Below are positions 18,434 to 26,785 of a stretch of DNA of 64,000 nucleotides, in pieces. Position numbers and translations under genes: made by a program. How positions within the stretch are numbered: the first letter of the stretch is position 1; the number at the start of each line of letters is the position of its first letter. The stretch covers positions 33,344-97,343 of the forward strand of contig JANSWP010000015.1 of NCBI GenBank assembly GCA_024743405.1, read 5' to 3'. Source of the stretch: Bacteroidota bacterium. GTDB lineage: Bacteria; Bacteroidota; Bacteroidia; Chitinophagales; Saprospiraceae. The notes beneath the pieces were generated by a model. The model worked only from the letters and a program-made list of their open reading frames with translations. It had not been told where the DNA came from and ran no database searches.

Positions 18434-18790
18434 TCAGCCTCCCGATTTCTTTGTTTTGGAATATCCCTTTTCCAATAATAATTGAACTATTTTATCTCTA
18501 TGGTTTCCTTGAATAATTATTTCTTGATCTTTTACGGATCCTCCTACACCACACTTTACTTTAAGAAATTTCCCTAATTCTTTCAAATCATCTTCTTTAC
18601 CTGCAAATCCAACAACTAAAGTGACTTCTTTTCCTTTTCGCTTTTTCCGGTCAATCAAAACGCGAAGTTTCTGCTCCGATGGATCCAAAGAATCAATATC
18701 ACCTGAATCATCCTGGTCATCAGAAAAATTAAAATCTGGATTAGTAGAAAAAACGATACCTAATCTATTGTTTTTACTTTTTTTGCTCAT
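18434..18790 (-). CDS. yciH: SUI1/YciH-family translation initiation factor-like protein
   Basis: A 118-residue protein with an eIF1/SUI1 fold in its C-terminal two-thirds (about 45-112). Key features are the RKKRKGKEVTLVVGF strand, the KCGVGGSVKD loop at about residue 80 and the EIIIQGNH strand, all characteristic of bacterial YciH and eukaryotic eIF1. The first 40 residues are acidic and probably disordered. E. coli YciH affects the fidelity of start-codon selection; this one is presumed to act similarly at the ribosome. It is monocistronic and convergent with the giant gene. Confidence 0.88.
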   Translation of the reverse strand: MSKKSKNNRLGIVFSTNPDFNFSDDQDDSGDIDSLDPSEQKLRVLIDRKKRKGKEVTLVVGFAGKEDDLKELGKFLKVKCGVGGSVKDQEIIIQGNHRDKIVQLLLEKGYSKTKKSGG

Positions 18791-18955
18791 TCTTTAACTT
18801 TTGGAATTTAATTTAGGAAACATTTTTGATGTATCTACCGTCGAAAAGATAAAGATTCTGAATTTAGCCAAACTTTAGAATTCTCAACTGAAAACATATG
18901 AAAAAATAATTTCACTTGAAACTGCGTTTAACCATTATCACAAAAACAGCAGATT

Positions 18956-19168
18956 ATGAATACTACAAAAAAATGGGAAAAGTCAGCCCAAAATCGCCGA
19001 TTTAAAGCAATCGTCTATACAATGGCTTTTCATTTAATATTATTTGCCGGAATCGTCTATAGCATGAATTCTGACATCAAAGAATTAATTCCTGATTTTG
19101 CAAAAGAATGGTTCTGGGATGGAGAAAAAGATCTTCAAAAAGAAAAGAACTCAAAACCTAGTGCTTAG
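18956..19168 (+). CDS. Small single-pass membrane protein, unknown
   Basis: A 70-residue protein with a basic N-terminus (KKWEKSAQNRRFK), one hydrophobic helix at about residues 18-37 (IVYTMAFHLILFAGIVYSM), and an acidic then lysine-rich tail with aromatic residues (FAKEWFWDGEKD). It is predicted to be N-in at the inner membrane. I do not recognise a family and no gene partner is evident. The coherent topology and the gene-sized space between divergent and convergent neighbours support it being real. Confidence 0.6.
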   Translation: MNTTKKWEKSAQNRRFKAIVYTMAFHLILFAGIVYSMNSDIKELIPDFAKEWFWDGEKDLQKEKNSKPSA

Positions 19169-19213
19169 TAATTTTCTTAGTATTAACTTCTCGACGTTAC
19201 ATTTTTTGAAAGA

Positions 19214-19279
19214 TGTGGAAAACGCCGTCAAAGACGGCGAAAGTCTCTCTCCAAAAGAAATTTTCGCGCCGTAGGCGCG
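19214..19279. repeat. Two GC-rich hairpins in an AT-rich spacer
   Basis: CGCCGTC-AAA-GACGGCG (19223-19239) and CGCGCC-GTA-GGCGCG (19265-19279) are perfect inverted repeats with three-base loops. The first is immediately preceded by a DnaA-box-like TGTGGAAAA (19214-19222). Neither is followed by a T run, so they are not ordinary terminators. They could be a REP-like palindromic element or part of a structured RNA. Confidence 0.5.
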
Positions 19280-19327
19280 TGGATTTCATAAGTGTACCTT
19301 AGAAAATATTAAATATGCAATTTCATC

Positions 19328-19364
19328 AAAAAAGACTTTGGAACTTTTGCCCAAAGTCTTTTTT
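19328..19364. terminator. Bidirectional rho-independent terminator
   Basis: A 14-bp stem (19328-19341 with 19351-19364) with A-rich and T-rich ends works in both directions. It serves the minus-strand deoxynucleoside kinase gene and any plus-strand transcript from the small membrane protein. Confidence 0.85.
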
Positions 19365-19387
19365 ATGTTTTGATGGAAATTTATGGA

Positions 19388-20032
19388 TTAAAAAAGTCCA
19401 TGTAATTCAGCCTGTACCTGATTGATGATCTCTCCAAGATGCTCAGGATTATTCTTAAAATCTTTATCTTTTACATTAATGACTAATAGCCGCCCTTCAT
19501 TATAATTACTTATCCAATCCTCGTACCTTTTATTTAATCTTTTTAAATAATCAAGACTCATATTCCCTTCATAATCTCGTCCACGTGAATGAATATGAGA
19601 AACCAAAGTTGCGATGTCCGCCTTTAGATAAATTAATAAGTCTGGCGCTTGAATTTGAGAAGACATCGTTTTGAATAAATCAAAGTAATTATCAAAATCA
19701 CGAGAAGACATCAATCCCATGTCATGCAAATTAGGAGCAAAGATGTAGGCGTCTTCATAGATGGTTCTATCTTGAATAACTGTCTTATCGCCATTTAAAA
19801 TTGATAAAACTTGTTGGTATCGACTATTTAAAAAGTAAATTTGCAAATTGAAGGACCAACGCTTCATATCGTGGTAAAAATCACTTAAATAGGGATTGTC
19901 ATCAGCAGATTCATAATGAGCTTCCCAGCCAAATTGTTTACTCAGTTGAGAACAAAGGGTGGTTTTGCCAGCACCAATATTTCCAGCGATAGCTAAATGC
20001 TTAATTTCTTTTTTAGTATTGTTGTCTGTCAT
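19388..20032 (-). CDS. Deoxynucleoside kinase
   Basis: A 214-residue cytoplasmic kinase of the deoxyguanosine/deoxyadenosine kinase family, which phosphorylates salvaged deoxynucleosides. Visible are the P-loop GNIGAGKTT near the N-terminus, the substrate-binding Glu in HYESADDNPYL, the QDRTIYEDAYIFA segment (the DR motif plus catalytic region), and a lid with RGRDYEGN. The usual length is 200-220. The start at 20032 (MTDNNTKKE) is chosen over an upstream Met at 20101, because the extension is not family-like and would crowd the divergent gatC. With the class II reductase in the same window it gives two routes to dNTPs. Confidence 0.9.
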   Translation of the reverse strand: MTDNNTKKEIKHLAIAGNIGAGKTTLCSQLSKQFGWEAHYESADDNPYLSDFYHDMKRWSFNLQIYFLNSRYQQVLSILNGDKTVIQDRTIYEDAYIFAPNLHDMGLMSSRDFDNYFDLFKTMSSQIQAPDLLIYLKADIATLVSHIHSRGRDYEGNMSLDYLKRLNKRYEDWISNYNEGRLLVINVKDKDFKNNPEHLGEIINQVQAELHGLF

Positions 20033-20118
20033 TGTTCTAGTGTTTTCTAGATAGGGGCGAAAATAAGAAAAAAGGAACTCTAAACGATTTTTTGTTACCA
20101 ATCATCCAATATTTTGTT

Positions 20119-20409
20119 ATGCAGATAGATGAAAAATTAATTTCAAGGCTTGAAAATTTAGCTCGATTAAAACTTTCAAGCGAAGAGCGCCATAAAATTT
20201 CAGGGGATTTAAATGAAATTCTCAAAATGGTTGGCAAATTGGAAGAATTAGATACTGAAGATGTAGAACCTCTAGTTTATATTAATGAAGAAGTTAATTC
20301 TTTAAGAATTGATGAGGTTAAACACCAACTAAGCAATGAAAAGGCACTAAAAAATGCGCCTGATAAGGACGACCAACATTTCAAAGTACCTAAAGTAATC
20401 AATCTATAA
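20119..20409 (+). CDS. gatC: Aspartyl/glutamyl-tRNA amidotransferase subunit C
   Basis: A 96-residue GatC, the small belt-like subunit that stabilises the GatA-GatB complex converting Glu-tRNA(Gln) or Asp-tRNA(Asn) to the amide. Diagnostic features are the start MQIDEKLISRLENLARLKL, the Leu-Ser-x-Glu-Glu segment, the LDTEDVEPLVY motif (about 48-58) and the C-terminal FKVPKVI. The ATG at 20119 is chosen because it places IDEKLI at the usual N-terminus; the upstream extension to 20092 is not family-like. gatA and gatB are not in the window. It is 86 bp from the divergent kinase gene and 66 bp from the following ABC gene. Confidence 0.93.
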   Translation: MQIDEKLISRLENLARLKLSSEERHKISGDLNEILKMVGKLEELDTEDVEPLVYINEEVNSLRIDEVKHQLSNEKALKNAPDKDDQHFKVPKVINL

Positions 20410-20475
20410 GATTGTTTTCAGTTTACAGTTTTAATTTTGACAACTGGAAGCTGATCACTGATAACAGTATAAAAT

Positions 20476-21189
20476 ATGTCAGGAATAATTTCTGTAAAAA
20501 ATCTCCGTAAGACCTATTATATGGGGACAAACATCATTAATGCGGTTCAAGATATTTCATTGGAGATTTACAAAAATGATTATGTCGCTTTGATGGGAGC
20601 ATCCGGGTCTGGAAAATCTACCTTAATGAACCTTTTAGGTTGTTTAGATACTCCGTCTGCTGGTGAGTATGTACTAAATGGAATCAATGTAAGTACCATG
20701 GATGATGGCGAATTGGCTGATATTCGTAATAAAGAAATTGGATTTGTTTTCCAAACATTCAATTTATTACCCCGGCTTTCAGCCCTTGAAAACGTCGCCT
20801 TACCGTTGGTTTATTCAGGAATAAGTAAGACTGATCGACATAAAAAGGCTCAAGAAGTTTTAGCAATGGTGGGTTTAGGAGATAGAGTCGACCACAAGCC
20901 AAATGAACTCTCAGGTGGTCAACGTCAAAGGGTTGCTATTGCTAGGGCATTAGTAAATGGGCCTTCTATCATATTGGCAGATGAACCGACTGGAAACCTG
21001 GATTCTAAAACTTCTTATGAAATTATGGGGATTTTTGAAGAGATTCATAATTCAGGAAATACCGTGATTTTAGTGACACATGAGCCTGATATTGCGGAAC
21101 ATGCCCATAGAATTATCCGATTAAAAGATGGATTGGTAGAGACGGACATCAAAAATGAAAATATAGTTCGGACTTTAGAGAGAATTTAG
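20476..21189 (+). CDS. ABC transporter ATPase, LolD/MacB type
   Basis: A 237-residue ATPase with Walker [10 protein letters not shown] (about residues 39-47), a Q-loop [19 protein letters not shown], the signature [15 protein letters not shown], Walker [14 protein letters not shown] and the H-loop VTHEPD. The sequence is closest in layout to LolD/MacB ATPases, which work with FtsX-type permeases, so it is a plausible but unproven partner of the permease at 2199. No permease is adjacent. A terminator follows the gene. Confidence 0.9.
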   Translation: MSGIISVKNLRKTYYMGTNIINAVQDISLEIYKNDYVALMGASGSGKSTLMNLLGCLDTPSAGEYVLNGINVSTMDDGELADIRNKEIGFVFQTFNLLPRLSALENVALPLVYSGISKTDRHKKAQEVLAMVGLGDRVDHKPNELSGGQRQRVAIARALVNGPSIILADEPTGNLDSKTSYEIMGIFEEIHNSGNTVILVTHEPDIAEHAHRIIRLKDGLVETDIKNENIVRTLERI

Positions 21190-21229
21190 TATCCAACCTT
21201 TTAGAAGAAGATGTGTTACGAATTTCAAT

Positions 21230-21270
21230 AAAACTTCTCAAGTTTTGACAGCTTGGGAAGTTTTGTAATT
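21230..21270 (+). terminator. Rho-independent terminator after the ABC ATPase
   Basis: AAAACTTCTCAAG (21230-21242) pairs with CTTGGGAAGTTTT (21252-21264) with one mismatch, followed by a T-rich tail. Confidence 0.75.
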
Positions 21271-21352
21271 TTAGGCGTATTATTCTGTAGTGATGATTAT
21301 TTTTTTGCTAAATATGATTATCATTATAAGTATGTGAGCAATAACTTAACAA

Positions 21353-21904
21353 ATGGCATTTAAAATATACACAAAAACTGGTGACAAGGGGGAAACAGGA
21401 CTTTTTGGTGGGAAAAGATTACCAAAGAGTCATATTAGAATAGAAGCGTACGGAACTGTTGATGAATTAAATTCATTTATAGGAATTGTTAGAGATGGTT
21501 ATGATAATGAAAAAGCTCGAATTATCTTAAAAGAAATTCAGGATAGACTTTTTACCATAGGTTCCAATTTGGCAAGTGACCCATCTAAGAATATGAATGT
21601 TCCCGATTTAGTGGAATCTGATATTGAATTGTTAGAATCGGAAATGGACCGAATGGATGAAGAACTTCCGCCTCTTAAAAGCTTTATTTTACCTGGTGGG
21701 CATACTTTAGTTTCTCATTGCCATGTAGCAAGATGTGTTTGCAGGCGAGCAGAGCGAGTCGTTGTAAGTTTAAATTCTATTGAAAATGTCGAATCCATAT
21801 TGATTCAATATTTGAATAGGCTTTCAGATTATTTATTTGTATTGGCTAGAAAAATCGCTCTTGATTTAGGCGTTCAAGAGGTAGAATGGCATCCTAGAAA
21901 ATAA
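21353..21904 (+). CDS. Cob(I)alamin adenosyltransferase, PduO type
   Basis: A 183-residue enzyme that attaches the adenosyl group of ATP to cob(I)alamin to form adenosylcobalamin. The N-terminal ATP-binding motif KIYTKTGDKGETGLFGG (residues 4-20) and the YGTVDELNSFIG segment (about 34-45) are diagnostic of the PduO family. The C-terminal RVCRRAER-like helix and the LNRLSDYLFVLAR segment complete the match. The start MAFKIYTKTGD is unambiguous. The gene likely feeds cofactor to the class II reductase at 5874; no corrin ring synthesis genes are seen, so cobalamin is presumably imported or made elsewhere in the genome. Confidence 0.92.
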   Translation: MAFKIYTKTGDKGETGLFGGKRLPKSHIRIEAYGTVDELNSFIGIVRDGYDNEKARIILKEIQDRLFTIGSNLASDPSKNMNVPDLVESDIELLESEMDRMDEELPPLKSFILPGGHTLVSHCHVARCVCRRAERVVVSLNSIENVESILIQYLNRLSDYLFVLARKIALDLGVQEVEWHPRK

Positions 21905-21982
21905 TAATGTTCGGTTGACAATAAACCATATTCTACCAACAAGAAATGTTTACTGCCAACTGGGTAGTGGTAACTGAATATT

Positions 21983-24085
21983 ATGAATCAAAAACTAAAA
22001 AATTATTTAGACCGATTGCCTGATATTTTTCGTTATGCGATGGTGTTGGGTGTGGTTGTTTTCATTAGCCTTCTGTTTCCAAATAATGTAAAATTTAAGT
22101 ATGCTTTTGAAAGAGGGCAAACCTGGAGGTATAATGATTTACATGCCCCATTTGATTTTCCAATTTTAAAAACCCCGGAGGAAATTGTATTAGCAAAAAC
22201 TGAAATTTCAAAAAATTTCTCTCCTTATTATCAAATACTTCCAGAAGTATTAAATGAAAAAAAAGCAAGTTTTAAGGATGCCTTCGAATCTCAAAAACAA
22301 GCATTAAAAGATGATCTTCAGTTTTCTGATGTATTTCGAAATTCCAATAGATATATTCAATACGGAAATAAATTCCTTGAAAAAATATATGAAAAGGGTG
22401 TGGTTCAAATAGCACCTGAGCATTTAAATAGGGACAAAGGGTTTGTCGTCAACGTTGTTAAAGGAAATACATATAAACCCACTACTCTAAATAGTCTTTG
22501 GGATGTACAAAAAGCACGAGAAAACTTAACGGATTCCTTGCCTTATAGTAGACTGTATGTTCCAGAATTTTTGTTATATATTCTTCCTGATATTATTTCT
22601 CCAAACCTTTATTATAATGATACCTTAACCAGCCTGGAGCAAAATAAATTATTGAGTCAAATTGTCACTTCAAAAGGAGTAGTTCAAAAAGGAGAATTGA
22701 TCATTCCTAGTGATGGAATTGTAACAGATGAGATATTTCAAAAATTAGTTTCTTTTAAGGCAAAGTATGAGGAAGATGTAACAGAAAACAAATCTTATTG
22801 GGGCGTTTTTGTAGGCTATTTTTTATTGACAAGTTTGATTTTAGGTGTCTTTATGATGTACGTTCAAACTTATGCCAAGGAGGTCTTCAAAAAGAATAAT
22901 AGCCTGATATTCATTCTTTTATGGTTCTTAGCTTTCAGCTATTTAGTATACTCTATTGAAAAAACGGATGCCCTTAGTTCTTATATTGTTCCATTCTGCA
23001 TTGTTCCAATTGTTATCAAACATTTCTTCTCTGAGCGACTTGCATTTTTTACGCATATCGTGATTATTTTGATTGCAAGTTTTCTGTCCTCTTTGGGTTA
23101 TGAATTCACTTTTATTCAAATCTTAGCTGGAATAGTAGCGGTTTTAACAACGACTGACGCGAGGCATTTAAATAAATTTTTCCTGTCACTATTATTTTTA
23201 TTGTTGACCTATGCGGGCGCATTTTTGGGGCTCAACTTAATACAGGAGGGCTCAATCAATACCATTGATTGGTCAGTTTATGTGTGGATATTCTTAAATG
23301 TATTTTTAACCTTATTAGCTTTCCCGCTTATTCCTTTAATCGAACGCGTTTTTGGTTTTACCTCTTCCATTTCTTTAGTGGAGTTGTCTGATATGACTCG
23401 CCCATTATTAAAGGATTTGGCTCTTAAAGCACCCGGTACTTTACAACATTCTTTGCAGGTTGCTAATTTATCAGAAGCAGCGGCAAATGAAATTGGAGCT
23501 GATCCGCTTTTAGTAAAAGTTGCAGCCTTGTATCATGATATTGGGAAAATGCAGAATCCAGGCTATTTTATTGAAAATCAAAGTGGAAAAAATCCGCATG
23601 ATGAATTGTCTAATTTAGAAAGTGCAAAAATGATCATTGGGCATGTTGCGGAAGGAATAAAGTTGGCTAAGAAGCATCGGTTGCCAAAAAAATTAGTTGA
23701 TTTTATCAAGACTCACCATGGAACTACTAAAGTAGAGTATTTTTATCGAAACCACCTGAAAGAAAACCCTAAAAAAGGACAAGCAGATGAACATATATTT
23801 CAGTATCCAGGACCACGCCCAAAATCAAAAGAAGAAACAATCTTGATGATTGCCGATTCTTTAGAGGCTGCCTCAAAAAGTCTCAAGGAACCTGCTGGTG
23901 TCGATATTGATAATTTGGTGGATAAAATTGTAGCTTTTAAGATTCAAGCTCGCCAATTTGAAGAATCTGAAATGACTTTTGAAGAGTTAGAGAAATGTAA
24001 ATTAGTCTTTAAATTATTATTGAGAAGTATCAATCATGTTAGGGTAGAATACCCTGAAGAGGAAAAGATTGGTGGAAAAAAATAA
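21983..24085 (+). CDS. 7TM-HD (PgpH-like) membrane phosphodiesterase
   Basis: A 700-residue inner-membrane protein of the 7TMR-HD family, whose best-studied member PgpH hydrolyses c-di-AMP. Order of parts: one membrane helix at about residues 17-34, a large extracytoplasmic domain (about 40-265), a block of seven membrane helices (about 270-465), and a cytoplasmic HD domain (about 480-690). The metal motif YHDIGKMQNPGYF is around residue 517, with LQHSLQVANLSEAAA earlier and IKTHHGT later. These are the residues expected for a metal phosphohydrolase. It is followed by the bifunctional sugar-nucleotide gene after 14 bp, so the two are probably one operon. c-di-AMP as substrate is inferred from the family; no diadenylate cyclase gene is in the window. 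Confidence 0.88.
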   Translation: MNQKLKNYLDRLPDIFRYAMVLGVVVFISLLFPNNVKFKYAFERGQTWRYNDLHAPFDFPILKTPEEIVLAKTEISKNFSPYYQILPEVLNEKKASFKDAFESQKQALKDDLQFSDVFRNSNRYIQYGNKFLEKIYEKGVVQIAPEHLNRDKGFVVNVVKGNTYKPTTLNSLWDVQKARENLTDSLPYSRLYVPEFLLYILPDIISPNLYYNDTLTSLEQNKLLSQIVTSKGVVQKGELIIPSDGIVTDEIFQKLVSFKAKYEEDVTENKSYWGVFVGYFLLTSLILGVFMMYVQTYAKEVFKKNNSLIFILLWFLAFSYLVYSIEKTDALSSYIVPFCIVPIVIKHFFSERLAFFTHIVIILIASFLSSLGYEFTFIQILAGIVAVLTTTDARHLNKFFLSLLFLLLTYAGAFLGLNLIQEGSINTIDWSVYVWIFLNVFLTLLAFPLIPLIERVFGFTSSISLVELSDMTRPLLKDLALKAPGTLQHSLQVANLSEAAANEIGADPLLVKVAALYHDIGKMQNPGYFIENQSGKNPHDELSNLESAKMIIGHVAEGIKLAKKHRLPKKLVDFIKTHHGTTKVEYFYRNHLKENPKKGQADEHIFQYPGPRPKSKEETILMIADSLEAASKSLKEPAGVDIDNLVDKIVAFKIQARQFEESEMTFEELEKCKLVFKLLLRSINHVRVEYPEEEKIGGKK

Positions 24086-24099
24086 CGTTTATCTACAGA

Positions 24100-25251
24100 A
24101 TGGAAAAACCCAAAAAAGTACTGGTATCTGGATGTTTTGATTTGCTACACAGTGGACATGTAGCCTTCTTAACCGAAGCTGCCAATTTTGGTGATTTATA
24201 TGTTTGTATAGGTTCTGATGCAACAGTAAATGAATTGAAAGGACGTTTTCCTGTCAACTCAGAGAAAGAACGTCAATATTTATTAAAAGCATTGAAATCC
24301 GTCTTTGAGTGTCGAATTAGCAGAGGAAGTGGAATGATGGATTTTTTACCTGAATTAGAGGAAATTCAACCTGATATTTTCGTTGTAAATGAAGATGGCG
24401 ATACGGCAGCTAAAAGTCAGATTTGTCATAAAAAGGATATACTTTACAAAGTATTAAATCGAATTCCTTATGAAAATTTACCGGCTCGTAGTACTACTAA
24501 GTTAAGAACTCAAACTACTATACCTTATCGGATCGATTTGGCTGGAGGCTGGTTAGATCAACCCTATGTTTCCAAATATTGTGCTGGCCCAGTTTTAACC
24601 ATTTCCATAGAACCAATTATCGAATTCAACCGGCGCAGTGGCATGGCAAGTAGCACTCGACAAAAAGCTATTGAATTATGGAAAAATGCTTTGCCAGCTG
24701 GAGATCCTATTCAACTTGGTAAAATATTATTCACTTTTGATAATCCACCTGGCACTGAAATTATCTCTGGATCTCAAGATGCATTTGGAATTGTGCTTCC
24801 AGGATTAAATAAATTGAATTATAATGGTGCTTATTTACCTGATTCATTAGAATCAAATCACGATGAGAAAATCTTAGCCTGGTTGGAATCAAGATTACAT
24901 CTAGTAACATTAGATCCAAGGGTATGGGGTTATGATGTTTTGGTAAATACGGATATTACACAAGAAAAAGCAAAAGTTTTATCAGATGCAGCTGAAGCTT
25001 GTTGGAATGGAATTTTGGAAATGGATTCCAAAAAGTTTGGAGAAGCATTTCGCAAGTCTTTTGAAGCTCAATTAGATATGTTTCCCAATATGGTCGATAA
25101 TGAAATTTTCACCATTATTGAAAGGTATAAGTCAAATGCTTTAGGGTGGAAATTGAGTGGGGCAGGAGGGGGAGGATATTTGATTTTAGTCTCAGACGAA
25201 CCAATCAAAGGAGCAATAAAGATAAAAATTAGACGTAGAGATTCTTTATGA
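24100..25251 (+). CDS. Fused cytidylyltransferase-like domain and GHMP-type sugar kinase
   Basis: A 383-residue protein with two catalytic domains. The N-terminal part (about 1-140) is a nucleotidyltransferase of the cytidylyltransferase-like superfamily: SGCFDLLHSGH at 10-20 has the HxGH motif. The rest (about 145-383) is a GHMP-family small-molecule kinase: PYRIDLAGGWLDQP near 147-160, a phosphate-loop segment SGSQDAFGI at about 224, and a C-terminal glycine motif SGAGGGGYLIL at about 353. The two activities are typical of heptose or fucose nucleotide-sugar pathways, so a two-step sugar activation (phosphorylation, then nucleotide transfer) is likely. The exact sugar is not recognisable. 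The GHMP glycine-serine loop is somewhat atypical, so kinase activity is less certain. It is transcribed with the 7TM-HD gene. Confidence 0.75.
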   Translation: MEKPKKVLVSGCFDLLHSGHVAFLTEAANFGDLYVCIGSDATVNELKGRFPVNSEKERQYLLKALKSVFECRISRGSGMMDFLPELEEIQPDIFVVNEDGDTAAKSQICHKKDILYKVLNRIPYENLPARSTTKLRTQTTIPYRIDLAGGWLDQPYVSKYCAGPVLTISIEPIIEFNRRSGMASSTRQKAIELWKNALPAGDPIQLGKILFTFDNPPGTEIISGSQDAFGIVLPGLNKLNYNGAYLPDSLESNHDEKILAWLESRLHLVTLDPRVWGYDVLVNTDITQEKAKVLSDAAEACWNGILEMDSKKFGEAFRKSFEAQLDMFPNMVDNEIFTIIERYKSNALGWKLSGAGGGGYLILVSDEPIKGAIKIKIRRRDSL

Positions 25252-25255
25252 TTTG

Positions 25256-25288
25256 ATCCAGCCAACAATTTTTCTTTGTTGGCTGGAT
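25256..25288. terminator. Bidirectional terminator between convergent genes
   Basis: A perfect 13-bp stem (25256-25268 with 25276-25288) and 7-base loop lie between the convergent genes at 24100 and 25304. The T runs beside it are weak. Confidence 0.65.
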
Positions 25289-25303
25289 TCCATATTTTAG
25301 TAG

Positions 25304-25729
25304 TTATCCTTTAATTCCACCTGCTAATTTCCATCCTAGCCAAGCCATTGGGATATAAGCAAATACCAGATCAAAAATTTCAAAGCCTATGGGGGCTGGT
25401 AACCAAACTGCCATAATGATTCCTCCGACTAGAAAAAGCCCACCAATTATTAAAGCCAGGTTAAAATGATGGCTTACTGCCATTTTAGCAGTAACAAAAG
25501 CACCAATTATTACACCTAAAGCATGCGCCAAAAAAGGCATAATAAAGTGCTTCATTTCATAATTGGGCATAGCCGCTTTTATGCTTTCAATATCATTTGG
25601 ATCAACTCCTTCAGGAAGAGGAATTATGGAACCACTTACTGAAATAATTCCCCCATTAACAATAAAACCCACTATAAAACCTAAGATTACAGCTAGTACA
25701 TTTTTTAAATTTGGATTCATTTTTTTCAT
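25304..25729 (-). CDS. Small polytopic membrane protein, unknown
   Basis: A 141-residue inner-membrane protein with four predicted helices: about 10-35 (AVILGFIVGFIVNGGIISV), 63-83, 88-110 and 118-135. A short acidic loop (EGVDPNDIESIKA) follows the first helix. I do not recognise a named family. An alternative start at the fourth codon (25720) would also suit. It is a lone gene, convergent with the sugar-activation gene, followed upstream by a spacer of about 470 bp. Confidence 0.7.
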   Translation of the reverse strand: MKKMNPNLKNVLAVILGFIVGFIVNGGIISVSGSIIPLPEGVDPNDIESIKAAMPNYEMKHFIMPFLAHALGVIIGAFVTAKMAVSHHFNLALIIGGLFLVGGIIMAVWLPAPIGFEIFDLVFAYIPMAWLGWKLAGGIKG

Positions 25730-26019
25730 TTTTAGTGAATAAACAAGTTGAATAGTCGCAAAATAATGAAATTAGTTTAATTGTTTCATTTATTTGTTCA
25801 TTCTTTTTTAAAAAAATAAATCCTTTCCTCTTAATCGTTTAACATTTCTTTTATAAATGTATCGTACAAATCCTTCATAGCCGACATTTCTTCCCGCATG
25901 GCCCGATTGACTAAAATTGATATATAATTGAGTTGTTTCAACTGTATATTTTTGTTCTTTACTTATAGATAGGAAAACTCAGAAATGGACGTAAAAAAGA
26001 TAAAACTTAAATAAAAAAA

Positions 26020-26045
26020 AGCCACTTTTTAGGGGAAAAGTGGCT
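26020..26045 (-). terminator. Rho-independent terminator of the Hsp20 gene
   Basis: AGCCACTTTT and AAAAGTGGCT form a 10-bp stem (26020-26029 with 26036-26045). On the minus strand it is followed by a run of eight T. It lies about 150 bp after the Hsp20 stop codon. The remaining 25730-26197 spacer holds only a short perfect palindrome, TTCCTTAT-TT-ATAAGGAA (26094-26111), of unknown role. Confidence 0.8.
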
Positions 26046-26197
26046 CAGAACTATTTTTATCACAAATCCATGCTATATTTGAGTTGAGGAGAGTTCCTTA
26101 TTTATAAGGAATATAGGTGCCAGAAGTAACTCATTTTGGGAACATGGCGTATTTGATCTAAAATGATTAAGACTAAGGTTTTTGGGTATGAAATCAA

Positions 26198-26632
26198 CTA
26201 ATTAATTTTAATAATTTTATTAGGTTCTTTCAATTCTACCTTTAACTTTGGTATCATGACCTTAAGAATTCCTTCCTTGTATTTCGCTTCGATTAAATCC
26301 GCATTTACATTTTCGGGAAGCCAAAAAGTTCGTTTGAAAGACTTGTAATTAAATTCTTTTCGAGTGTAGTCGTCTTCTTTTTCTTCATTTTCAGTTTCCG
26401 ATTCTGCACTAATACAAAGCATACCTTTGTCTACCTCAATTTTGAAGTCTTCTTTTTTCATACCCGGGACAGCAACATCGAGATTAAATTCTTTTTCCGT
26501 CTCACTTACATTAACTGCTGGAATATTCATTTCTCCAACATTCCACCGGTTTGGCCATGTTTTGAAAAAATCATCATCATCTCTGAAGAAATTGTCCATC
26601 CAACCATTTTTTTTTCTTTTAATGAGTGACAT
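26198..26632 (-). CDS. Hsp20-family small heat shock protein
   Basis: A 144-residue small heat shock protein, an ATP-independent holdase that binds unfolding proteins. The alpha-crystallin domain (about 40-140) shows AVNVSETEKEFNLDVAVPG, then FKIEVDKGMLCISAESE, and the C-terminal AKYKEGILKVMIPK strand that precedes the conserved LxxxP-type tail. The start at 26632 (MSLIKRKKNGW) is preferred to the Met at 26656, since MSLIKRK is the usual beginning in this group. The upstream Usp gene is on the same strand, so both may be stress-induced. Confidence 0.92.
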   Translation of the reverse strand: MSLIKRKKNGWMDNFFRDDDDFFKTWPNRWNVGEMNIPAVNVSETEKEFNLDVAVPGMKKEDFKIEVDKGMLCISAESETENEEKEDDYTRKEFNYKSFKRTFWLPENVNADLIEAKYKEGILKVMIPKLKVELKEPNKIIKIN

Positions 26633-26785
26633 AACAATAATTTTTTTGGTTAACAATATTGATCTACAGTTGAAACAAAATAATACAGATCAGCTGTAAA
26701 TAATTTATTTTTTTCTTCAATTCAAACTTACTTAACCAATTGGCCTTTTCAAATGATATTCATCACAATAGGCGACTGATTTTGA

